A program made the translations under genes and the position numbers. 47,184 nt of DNA from Bacteroidales bacterium (GTDB lineage: Bacteria > Bacteroidota > Bacteroidia > Bacteroidales > UBA932), in the NCBI GenBank assembly GCA_017429205.1, contig JAFRPH010000042.1:1-47184 (forward strand), written 5' to 3'. Under the pieces are notes generated by a model. That model was not told the origin of the DNA and ran no database searches. It saw only the letters and a list, made by a program, of their open reading frames with translations. Positions within the stretch are counted from its first letter, which is position 1; each line of letters starts with the position of its first letter. This document shows positions 1 to 6,965 of this stretch, piece by piece.

Positions 1-670
1 CGTACAAGGCTCCCATGTCAGACAGGATATGTGTCCAAATGGCATCCTTCAGGGAAGCCGAGGATTCCGCCAGTTTCCAGTATCTGGGGACACCGCCCCA
101 AACGGCGTAATGCTCGATGGTTTTCTGGGCATCCAGATTCAAGGCTTCTTGCAGATAGTTGACAGGTATTGCCTTCATCCCAAAGTCAGCATCTGTTCTT
201 CCGTACAGCGGAGAAGACTCGTCGTGGGTGAGGTTGTACATCATCTGCTGGGAAGATCCACACAGAATCAGGTTGTATTTCAGTTTGTCCGTATCCGAGT
301 CCAAAAGACCCTGGATAATGGACGGCAGCGAAGGCGTCCCTTCTGCAAGGTACGGAAACTCATCAAGGCAGAGGGTTATCCTTTCTGTCACACGATGATT
401 TATGGCAGAGAGTAATGCCCGCCAATCTTTATACACGGCATCATCAAACCCTGGAATAACATGAGCTACCATACGGGACAGTTCCGCCATCTGGTTTACC
501 GGGTCCGTCCTGTCTGCCTCATAATAGATATCTTTCTCGCATAGCACTTTCCCGATCAGAGTCGATTTGCCGATTCTGCGTCGTCCCCGAATGATAACGA
601 AATACGGAGAATCGCCTTTCAGCAGCTGCTGAAGACGCGCGATTTCTTTCTCTCTGTCAACGAATCTCAT
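1..670 (-). CDS. AAA ATPase, archaeal-type/DUF234-like, C-terminus cut by window edge
   Basis: The frame is open from ATG at 670 to the left edge (223 codons), so the gene is partial. The protein begins MRFVDREKEI. It has a Walker A loop GRRRIGKST at residues 29-37, a Walker B CLDEF at about 101-105, and a sensor-like LCGSS at about 136-140. This is the arrangement of the STAND-like ATPases that are common and variable in Bacteroidales. These usually end in a winged-helix or nuclease-like domain, which would lie outside the window. The start sits 16 bases downstream of the transcription start expected from the promoter at 693-724. The gene runs in the same direction as the recombinase, which lies 71 bases upstream of it. 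The cellular role of the family is not established. Base composition is more AT-rich than the core genes to the right. Confidence 0.85.
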   Translation of the reverse strand, partial: MRFVDREKEIARLQQLLKGDSPYFVIIRGRRRIGKSTLIGKVLCEKDIYYEADRTDPVNQMAELSRMVAHVIPGFDDAVYKDWRALLSAINHRVTERITLCLDEFPYLAEGTPSLPSIIQGLLDSDTDKLKYNLILCGSSQQMMYNLTHDESSPLYGRTDADFGMKAIPVNYLQEALNLDAQKTIEHYAVWGGVPRYWKLAESSASLKDAIWTHILSDMGALY

Positions 671-681
671 TTCTGTCAATT

Positions 682-724
682 ATTATGCTCTACAAACATA
701 ATGTTTATGAAGCATAATTCCAAA
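682..724 (-). promoter_or_regulatory. Promoter with a concentric palindrome, upstream of the truncated ATPase
   Basis: On the minus strand a TTTG (721-724) is followed after exactly 20 bases by TATGTTTG (693-700), which fits the Bacteroidota housekeeping promoter. The -7 box lies in a 37-base imperfect palindrome, 682-718. The outer arms ATTATGCT/AGCATAAT and the inner AAACAT/ATGTTT share one centre at base 700. The overlap suggests an operator for a dimeric repressor, but which protein binds is unknown. Confidence 0.6.
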
Positions 725-741
725 CAATTCGGCAAACAATT

Positions 742-2106
742 CTATATCAACCCATCAAACTTCGTCATTGAGCTCGCTTTGATGGAATCCACGATATCGA
801 TGTAAGGCTTCATGGCCTTGTAGTCGGAGTGGCCGGTCCACTTCATCACGATGTTGGGGGTGATGCCGAGGGACAGGGCGTTGACGATGAAGGTGCGGCG
901 GCCGGTGTGGGTGCCGACTAGTTCCCACTTAGGCTGGATCTTGTCGGTTCGGACGTTGCCCTTGTAGGTGGTGACACGGATCTCCTCATTGATACCGGCG
1001 AGTTTGCACAGCTCCTTGATGTCGCGGTTCATTGCCTGGTTAGTATAGTTCGGCAGGGCCTTGTTGTCCTTGAAGGGGGTGTCCTTGTATTTCTCCAGAA
1101 TATCCCTGGTAACCTTGTTCAGCTCGATGGAGATGCTGTCCGCCGTCTTGACGGTCGTGACCTCGATGTGGTCACCCTTGATGTCGCTGCGGCGGAGATT
1201 GTTGACGTCGGAGTGACGGAGTCCGGAGAAGCAGCAGAACAGGAAGATGTCCCGGATAGGATCCAGGTAGGCCTGGGATTCGGAGAGTTCCAGGTCACGG
1301 ACGCGGGATATCTCCTCTTTGGTAAGGTATATAACCTTCCGCTGGGTCATCTTGAGCGTCGGGTGGAACTTCTTATAGTCCAGGTTGGTGTTGTAGCCCC
1401 GGTCGGTCGCCCAGTTCAGGAACCAACGGAGGTAGCCCAACTTCTTCTCGATGGTGGAGTTCTTCAGACCCACCAGATCCTCCTGATCATAATCATCTCT
1501 TTCTCCCTTCTTTTTCCGGGGAGTGCGAAGCTTCTTGCTGTCGCGCATATATGCGACGAACTCCGTCAGGGTGGCTTCCGTCAGGTCGGAGAACTTGATG
1601 TTCTTCTTGAAAGTGGTCAGATCGACGCGCATCGCCTCCATCTTCTCGAAGGTGGCTTCCGTCCAGGCGTTCTTCTCGCCGCACTCCTTCAGGAACAGAT
1701 CATAGACCTTGAAGAAGTCGTGTTCCTTGGGCTTGCGAACCTTCTTGGGCTCCGGGGCTGGCTTTTGGGGAACAGATCCGTTCAGCCGGTCCTCATACTT
1801 CTTCTGAAGCTGAGAAGGGGTGGGGATTTGGTCGATGGCCTCGAAGAACTTGAATGTGGATTCCATCTGGTCCTTGATGTTCCGGAGCTCGTTGTTGATG
1901 GACAGGGCTGTCTCACCCTTTGGGCCTTTGTAGCCCGTCTTGACCAGTTCTGCTTCTTCGTCCCAGGCAGATTTCTTATTGATCTGGCATCCGGTCTTGA
2001 GGTCCAGCCGCTGGGAATTGAACGTGGTGCGAAGCCTAATCTGGAAAAGGTCGTTATTCTTTCCGTAAGCCCTCAGTTTGAAACTGACATTTCTCTTGAT
2101 CTTCAT
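742..2106 (-). CDS. Tyrosine recombinase / phage-type integrase
   Basis: A 454-residue site-specific recombinase. It has an N-terminal arm-binding region (about 1-95), a SAM-like core-binding domain (about 140-240) and a C-terminal catalytic domain. The visible catalytic set is R297 (SGLRHSD), K320 (VKT), H400 and R403 (HTGRR), H426 (WTGHSDY) and nucleophile Y435 (KPYIDI), so it should be active. Length and layout match integrases of Bacteroidetes integrative elements. It has its own promoter (2177-2207), and 71 bases separate its stop from the start of the downstream ATPase. No relaxase, excisionase or conjugation gene is visible, so it may be a remnant, an edge of an element continuing left, or a stand-alone recombinase. 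Confidence 0.95.
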   Translation of the reverse strand: MKIKRNVSFKLRAYGKNNDLFQIRLRTTFNSQRLDLKTGCQINKKSAWDEEAELVKTGYKGPKGETALSINNELRNIKDQMESTFKFFEAIDQIPTPSQLQKKYEDRLNGSVPQKPAPEPKKVRKPKEHDFFKVYDLFLKECGEKNAWTEATFEKMEAMRVDLTTFKKNIKFSDLTEATLTEFVAYMRDSKKLRTPRKKKGERDDYDQEDLVGLKNSTIEKKLGYLRWFLNWATDRGYNTNLDYKKFHPTLKMTQRKVIYLTKEEISRVRDLELSESQAYLDPIRDIFLFCCFSGLRHSDVNNLRRSDIKGDHIEVTTVKTADSISIELNKVTRDILEKYKDTPFKDNKALPNYTNQAMNRDIKELCKLAGINEEIRVTTYKGNVRTDKIQPKWELVGTHTGRRTFIVNALSLGITPNIVMKWTGHSDYKAMKPYIDIVDSIKASSMTKFDGLI

Positions 2107-2163
2107 GGCGTCTCCTTGTTAAAAATCGTGGCCCAAAAATGGCCCAAAAATGCTCAAAGGTGA

Positions 2164-2560
2164 GCGAACCCGTTTGCAAAGATACGCAATAGAAAGCACT
2201 CCTGCAAGGGTTTACGAAGGGTGTTGTACTTGGTTTACGATTCTCGCTCTCTCCGCAAAGATATGACACACAGCCGGCTGCGGTAGCAGCTGGCTGTTTT
2301 CGTCATACGGCGGACACGAGCTCGCTCGTGGCTGACGTGTGGCGGAAACAGACACGAGGGCCTTCAGGCCCGACGGCTGTGGGTCATAGCTTCGCAAGGA
2401 CCCCCCGGGAGGGCACCGAGATAGCGACGGCCTCCGGCCGGCGGAATCTCGCCGTGCAGGTAACGCCCCATTTTTAGGACATCAAAGGCATGCGCAAAAT
2501 ACCCTCTGGGGGCTTTAGCACTTTCTCGCACATCATATATCCGGATATGGATTATCCATT
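2164..2560. other. Structured noncoding region between recombinase and ATPase
   Basis: Apart from the recombinase promoter, I see no convincing coding sequence here. The stretch is rich in short hairpins: CACGAG/CTCGTG with a 4-base loop at 2315-2330, GGGCCT/AGGCCC at 2358-2371, and GC-rich self-complementary runs around 2425-2455. Its position beside a tyrosine recombinase fits an attachment or recombination region, or a structured RNA. It lacks the tmRNA tag reading frame and does not match any RNA family I can recognise. Confidence 0.4.
2177..2207 (-). promoter_or_regulatory. Promoter of the recombinase gene
   Basis: TTG (complement of 2205-2207), a 20-base spacer and TATCTTTG (complement of 2177-2184) match the Bacteroidota promoter form. 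A second TATCTTTG in the same direction lies at about 2257-2264, so the GCAAAGATA context occurs twice about 80 bases apart. This could be an alternative start or part of a recombinase site. Confidence 0.6.
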
Positions 2561-2570
2561 TTGGATTATC

Positions 2571-2578
2571 TAAATTTG
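2571..2578 (+). promoter_or_regulatory. -7 element of the second ATPase gene
   Basis: TAAATTTG matches TAnnTTTG and lies 46 bases before the ATG at 2624. No good TTTG is placed 19-22 bases upstream, so the upstream half is weak. Confidence 0.4.
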
Positions 2579-2623
2579 GATATTACTGCCGGAAATATTA
2601 TCTTCGCGAAAAAGAGGAACAAG

Positions 2624-3757
2624 ATGAACCCGTTTTTCCTTACCGGAATCATTCCGGATGCGTATTTCTGTGACCGTGAAAAGGAAACAGATGCCATCAT
2701 CACCCACCTTGAGAACCAGAGCAACATTCTTCTGACATCGTCCAGGAGGATGGGCAAGACCCAGCTTATCCGCCACGTTTTCAACAATGACAGAATCTGC
2801 GGGAAGTACCATACCTTCTATACGGATATCTATGCGACTTCCTCTCTGCGCGAGCTGGTCTTCTTCCTTGGAAAGGAGATTTACCAGCGGCTGGTCCCCG
2901 GAGAAAAGAAGGCGCTCAAACTGTTTTTGGGGACCATCCGCTCCCTGGCGGCCGCCTTCGGAATGGACCCAGTCACAGGGGAACCCAGAATCAACCTCCA
3001 GATTGGTAACATCACTGCGCCGGAGCTGACTTTGGAGGAGATCTTCGACTACCTGGAGAAGGCAGACAAGCCGTGCCTGTTCGCCATTGACGAGTTCCAG
3101 CAGATATCCCGCTATCCCGAAGCCAATGTCGAGGCCCTCCTGAGGACGCACATTCAGAAGATGAACAACTGCTGCTTCATCTTCTCGGGCAGTGACCGGC
3201 ATATCCTCGAACAGATGTTCTCGTCCTATGCCAAACCGTTCTACAACAGCGCACAGCCGGTTCACCTGGGGCGGATAGACCGGGACGAGTACATCCGATT
3301 CGTCGTGGGACAGTTCAAATCTGCCGGGGTGCAGGTTTCTCCCGAAACGGTCGGATACTGCTACGACGAATTTGACGGCTACACCTACTACAACCACAAG
3401 GTGTTCCACGACATCTATGCATTTGTAAGGAAAGGGGCGTCGGTGGACAAGGTGACCGTCGAGCAGGTTGTCGACAGCATCCTCGAGGAAAGCTCCCACA
3501 CTTTCAGCGAAGTGATGTCCAGACTTCCGATCGCCCAGAAGCAGATGCTGGTCGCCGTCGCGAAGGAAAAGCCCGCGAAACGCCCCACTTCAGGGGCCTT
3601 CGTGCGGAGGAACGCGCTCAACTCACCGAGCTCGGCACAGAAAGCCATCGCCAAATTGCTGGACGCACAGTTGATAACCTATATTGTCGTGGACGGCGAA
3701 AAGGAGTATTCGGTAGCTGACAAGTTCTTCGAGCGCTGGCTGAGAGAGACCTACTGA
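2624..3757 (+). CDS. AAA ATPase with C-terminal winged helix (Bacteroidales STAND-like)
   Basis: A 377-residue ATPase. The start at 2624 (MNPFFLTG) is preferred over an upstream TTG at 2561. The protein then begins like its family, with MNPF followed by YFCDREKE, and the TTG lies upstream of the -7 box. Walker A SSRRMGKTQ is at about 39-47 and Walker B is in LFAIDEFQQI. A sensor-like FSGSDRH follows. The last 80 residues look like a winged-helix DNA-binding domain (IAQKQMLVAVAKEKPAKRPT, then SAQKAIAKLL). Such ATPases are repeated across Bacteroidales genomes and have no settled role. It is a distant relative of the truncated ATPase at the left edge, and the two flank the recombinase and the noncoding region. 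Confidence 0.85.
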   Translation: MNPFFLTGIIPDAYFCDREKETDAIITHLENQSNILLTSSRRMGKTQLIRHVFNNDRICGKYHTFYTDIYATSSLRELVFFLGKEIYQRLVPGEKKALKLFLGTIRSLAAAFGMDPVTGEPRINLQIGNITAPELTLEEIFDYLEKADKPCLFAIDEFQQISRYPEANVEALLRTHIQKMNNCCFIFSGSDRHILEQMFSSYAKPFYNSAQPVHLGRIDRDEYIRFVVGQFKSAGVQVSPETVGYCYDEFDGYTYYNHKVFHDIYAFVRKGASVDKVTVEQVVDSILEESSHTFSEVMSRLPIAQKQMLVAVAKEKPAKRPTSGAFVRRNALNSPSSAQKAIAKLLDAQLITYIVVDGEKEYSVADKFFERWLRETY

Positions 3758-3843
3758 AACTGGCGCATTCCATTTGCAGAACTGAAAGGAAAAAGCCATA
3801 TTTGCCTATCCGTGACAACTATTAATCAATCCACATCCAAACT

Positions 3844-4020
3844 ATGAAGAAGATTATTTTCACCTTCCTGCTGACGCTTGTCACGGCCCTGGCCGTAAAC
3901 GCCCAAAGCCTGCTGGGCGGAATGCCCAAGATGAACAACCTGAAGATCGTCAAGCTCGAGAGCAAGCAGCTCGTCGTCAAGAACAGCGACAATCAGGAAA
4001 TCCCGTTCTACGCCGAATAA
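3844..4020 (+). CDS. Small secreted protein of unknown function (58 aa)
   Basis: The ATG at 3844 opens 58 codons ending in TAA at 4018-4020. Residues 1-20 form a clear signal peptide: MKK, a hydrophobic run IIFTFLLTLVTALAV, then a cleavage-like NAQ. The mature part is only about 38 residues. It is basic and polar and ends in IPFYAE, with no cysteines. The symporter starts 21 bases downstream, so the two may be co-transcribed. A TAnnTTTG-like CATATTTG occurs at about 3797-3804. I do not recognise a family. Coding is supported by the signal peptide, clean termination and placement. Confidence 0.65.
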   Translation: MKKIIFTFLLTLVTALAVNAQSLLGGMPKMNNLKIVKLESKQLVVKNSDNQEIPFYAE

Positions 4021-4041
4021 CCGGGGCCGATCTGACCGCCG

Positions 4042-4971
4042 ATGAAACGCTTCTGCAAATTCGTCTCGGACTATATGGGCGTGCTGGTGCTGTTGTCGGC
4101 GCTGGCCGCCCTGCTTTTTCCCGACACGATCGGTCACCTGAAGCCCAAGCTCATCAACCCGCTGCTCGGGGTGATCATGTTCGGGATGGGCCTGACTCTC
4201 AAGGCGGAAGATTTCAAGGTGGTGTTCAGCCGGCCCAAGGACGTGCTCGTGGGCTGCCTGGCGCAGTTCACGGTGATGCCGCTGCTGGCGTTTGCCTTGA
4301 CAAAAGTCTTCCGGCTGGAACCCGCCCTCGCCATCGGCGTCATCCTCGTCGGATGCTGCCCGGGCGGGACCGCTTCGAACGTCATCACCTATCTGGCCAA
4401 GGGCGACCTGGCGCTGTCCGTCGGCATGACGGCCGTGTCCACCTTGCTGGCGCCGGTCCTGACCCCCTTGCTCGTGTGGCTGCTGGCGGGGGAGACGGTG
4501 GATGTCGATGTCGTCGGGATGCTCCTGAGCATCCTCTGGGTGGTGATCCTGCCCATTGCGCTGGGCCTGCTCGTGAAGCGTTTCTGGCCCCGGACGACGG
4601 AACAGGCGTCGGCCTACCTGCCGGCCCTGTCGACTCTCGCCATCTGCGTCATCGTCCTCATCGTCATCGCCGCCAATGCGCACAAGCTGCTGGACGGCGG
4701 CCTGGTCATCCTGCTGGTGGTCGTGCTCCATAACGTGTGCGGTCTCGGCGCCGGCTACCTGATCGGCACGCTCCTGCACCTGGCGCCGGCCAAGCGCCGC
4801 GCCATCAGCGTGGAGGTGGGGATGCAGAACAGCGGCCTGGCGTCCTCGCTGGCCACGCTGCACTTCGCGGCCTACCCGCTCGCGACCATTCCCGGCGCCC
4901 TGTTCAGCGTCTGGCACAACATCAGCGGCGCTATCGTCGCGAAACTGTATTCCAGGAACGCGCATGATTGA
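4042..4971 (+). CDS. Bile acid:sodium symporter (SBF) family transporter
   Basis: A 309-residue inner-membrane protein with about nine to ten hydrophobic segments. It carries family signatures: FGMGLTLKAEDFK near residue 50, GCCPGGTASNVITYLAKGD near 108-126, and a late EVGMQNSGLASSLA. The length is normal for bacterial SBF/ASBT-like carriers, which use a sodium gradient to import bile acids, pantoate-type or other organic anions. The substrate cannot be read from sequence. It overlaps the following hydrolase gene by 8 bases, which implies co-translation. That partner could process the imported compound, but this is inference. Confidence 0.9.
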   Translation: MKRFCKFVSDYMGVLVLLSALAALLFPDTIGHLKPKLINPLLGVIMFGMGLTLKAEDFKVVFSRPKDVLVGCLAQFTVMPLLAFALTKVFRLEPALAIGVILVGCCPGGTASNVITYLAKGDLALSVGMTAVSTLLAPVLTPLLVWLLAGETVDVDVVGMLLSILWVVILPIALGLLVKRFWPRTTEQASAYLPALSTLAICVIVLIVIAANAHKLLDGGLVILLVVVLHNVCGLGAGYLIGTLLHLAPAKRRAISVEVGMQNSGLASSLATLHFAAYPLATIPGALFSVWHNISGAIVAKLYSRNAHD

Positions 4972-5653
4972 ACTGTCCATCGCCAACCGCCCCTGCCGCC
5001 TGTTCGGGTCCGAGACGCCGGAGTTCTTCCTCGTGCAGCCCTCGGCCCGGCACGAGAATGCCTCGCTGGAGGCCGAGGTGACGCAACTCGCCGCCCTTAT
5101 CGACCGCCCTTTCCTCCTCGCGACCATCGAACTGGGGGACTGGACCATCGACCTGATGCCCTGGCCGGACGGGAACATTTCCCGCGACCCGGAGGCGGGG
5201 AAGCATGGGCAGGAGACGCTGGATTATATCCTGCAAGGCCTTCTTCCCGAGCTGGAGCGCCGATACGGCCCCCGGCCGGTCGTCCTGGGCGGGTACTCCC
5301 TGGGCGGCCTTTTCGCCCTCTGGGCATCCACCCGGACGGACCGCTTCCGTGCCATTGCCGCCGCATCCCCGTCGGTCTGGATCCACGGCTGGATTCCTTT
5401 CGCCAAAAAGAACAGGCCGATGGCCGAGGCCGTCTACCTGAGCCTCGGCGACCGGGAGGAGCACGTGAAGAACCAGGCCATCGCGCGCGTCGGCGACAAT
5501 CTGCGCGCCTATTACGAACTGCTCCGGACCCATCTGGATCCGGAGCATTGTACCCTCGTCTGGGAGGATGGCGGCCATTTCAACGACAACGCGGGCCGTC
5601 TGGCCCGCGCCTTCGCTTACAGCGTATCCTGCTTGAGCTTTTCCACGAACTGA
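4964..5653 (+). CDS. Alpha/beta hydrolase, esterase-like
   Basis: A 229-residue cytoplasmic hydrolase. The nucleophile elbow GGYSLGGLF lies near residues 109-117, giving Ser112 as catalytic serine. SLGDREEHVKN is placed where the acid normally sits, and EDGGHFND supplies a likely catalytic His near the C-terminus. It resembles the putative esterase/Esterase D-like group. There is no signal peptide. It overlaps the symporter upstream by 8 bases, and its end overlaps the end of the convergent reductase gene by 37 bases. The substrate is unknown. Confidence 0.8.
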   Translation: MIELSIANRPCRLFGSETPEFFLVQPSARHENASLEAEVTQLAALIDRPFLLATIELGDWTIDLMPWPDGNISRDPEAGKHGQETLDYILQGLLPELERRYGPRPVVLGGYSLGGLFALWASTRTDRFRAIAAASPSVWIHGWIPFAKKNRPMAEAVYLSLGDREEHVKNQAIARVGDNLRAYYELLRTHLDPEHCTLVWEDGGHFNDNAGRLARAFAYSVSCLSFSTN

Positions 5654-6963
5654 TTGATCCGCTGGAGCTCCCGCGGAATCGGAATCGACTGCGGGCAGTG
5701 GGAGAGGCATTCGCCGCAGTGGATGCAGTGGTCGGCCTGGCGGAGGGTCGGGATGGCCCGGTCGTAGCTCACCAGGTAGGCCTTCTTGAGCTTCTGGTAG
5801 TCCTTCTGCTCCTGCGTCTGCGGGTAGCGGCCTTCCTGCACGGCGGTGTTGTAGTGCTTGAAGATGCCCGGGATGTCGATGCCCCACGGGCAGGGCATGC
5901 AGTATTTGCAGTCCGTGCAGTTCACCGTCGGGTACGCCTTCATCTTGAAGACCATCTCCTCCAGGAACGCCAGTTCCTCTTCGTTCAAAGGCTTGAAGTT
6001 CGTGAAGGTCTTGAGGTTGTCCAGGAGCGGGTCCATGTTGGTCATGCCGCTCAGGGCGCACAGGACGCGCGGGTAGGTGCCGCAGAAGCGGAAGGCCCAG
6101 GAGGCGATGGACCGGTCGGGCTCCCGTTCCTTCATCTGCGCGGCAATGTCCTCCGGAACATTGGCCAGGCGGCCGCCCAGCAGCGGTTCCATGATGACGA
6201 TCGGGATGCCGCGCTTGTCCAGTTCCTCATACAGGTAGATGGCGTTGGAGTTCCGGCCGTCGGCGTGGGTCCAGTCCACATAGTTCATTTCGATCTGGAC
6301 GAAATCCCAATGGTACACCCCCTGGTCGTGCAGGGCGATGAGCTGGTCGAACTCGCCGGGCTTGCCGTGGAAGGAGAAGCCCAGGTTGCGGATGCGTCCG
6401 GCTTCCTTCTCCTTGATGAGGAATTCCATCATCCCGTTCTGCACGTATCGCTGGTTGAACGCTTCCACGCCGCCGGTGCCGATGGAGTGCAGGAGGTAGT
6501 AGTCGAAATAGTCCGTCTTCAACTGCTCGAAGGAGTCCTTGTACATCTGGATGGAGGCCTCCGGCGTTTGGTTGTTGAAGTTGGAGAGCTTCGTGGCGAT
6601 GAAATACTTGTCGCGCGGATGCCGGCTCAGGGCGATGCCCGCGGCCTTCTCCGACTGGCCCTGCAGGTACGCGGGGGAGGTGTCGAAGTAGTTGACGCCG
6701 TGCTCGATGGCGTAGTCCACCATCTCGTTCACGGCTTCCTGGTCGATGACCCGCTGTCCGTCCACGTCGATCATCGGCCAGCGCATGCAGCCGAAGCCCA
6801 GGAGGGACACCTTGTCCCCGTTCACGGGATTCGTGCGGTACACCATCTCGCCGGTGCCTTCTTCGGCCACCAGGGCGGCCTTCTTGGGCGCGCAGCCCAC
6901 GGCGGCGGCGCCGAGGGCCAGGGCCCCCGCGCCCGATATCTTGATAAAGTCTCTGCGTTCCAT
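5617..6963 (-). CDS. Tat-exported aldo/keto reductase with C-terminal 4Fe-4S domain
   Basis: 448 residues. The N-terminus MERRDFIKISGAGALALGAAA is a Tat signal and also has a lipobox-like GCAP. An AKR TIM barrel follows: LGFGCMRWP, HGVNYFDTSPAYLQGQSE and the YYLLHS segment. Two cysteine clusters close the protein, at about 349-359 (CTDCKYCMPCP) and 413-423 (CIHCGECLSHCP). Members of this 4Fe-4S AKR family are common in anaerobes and poorly characterised. The gene lies 2 bases after the iron-sulfur membrane protein at 6966-8510, so the two likely form an electron-transfer pair outside the cytoplasm. The usual catalytic Tyr appears to be present in SPAYLQG. Confidence 0.9.
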   Translation of the reverse strand: MERRDFIKISGAGALALGAAAVGCAPKKAALVAEEGTGEMVYRTNPVNGDKVSLLGFGCMRWPMIDVDGQRVIDQEAVNEMVDYAIEHGVNYFDTSPAYLQGQSEKAAGIALSRHPRDKYFIATKLSNFNNQTPEASIQMYKDSFEQLKTDYFDYYLLHSIGTGGVEAFNQRYVQNGMMEFLIKEKEAGRIRNLGFSFHGKPGEFDQLIALHDQGVYHWDFVQIEMNYVDWTHADGRNSNAIYLYEELDKRGIPIVIMEPLLGGRLANVPEDIAAQMKEREPDRSIASWAFRFCGTYPRVLCALSGMTNMDPLLDNLKTFTNFKPLNEEELAFLEEMVFKMKAYPTVNCTDCKYCMPCPWGIDIPGIFKHYNTAVQEGRYPQTQEQKDYQKLKKAYLVSYDRAIPTLRQADHCIHCGECLSHCPQSIPIPRELQRINQFVEKLKQDTL

Positions 6964-6965
6964 AA

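Noticed and set aside
2230..2560. tmRNA, because smpB is in the window and tyrosine recombinases often use tmRNA genes as targets
   Set aside because: No tag reading frame ending in the usual Ala-Leu-Ala-Ala type sequence and no tRNA-like acceptor ends are visible. smpB is 43 kb away.
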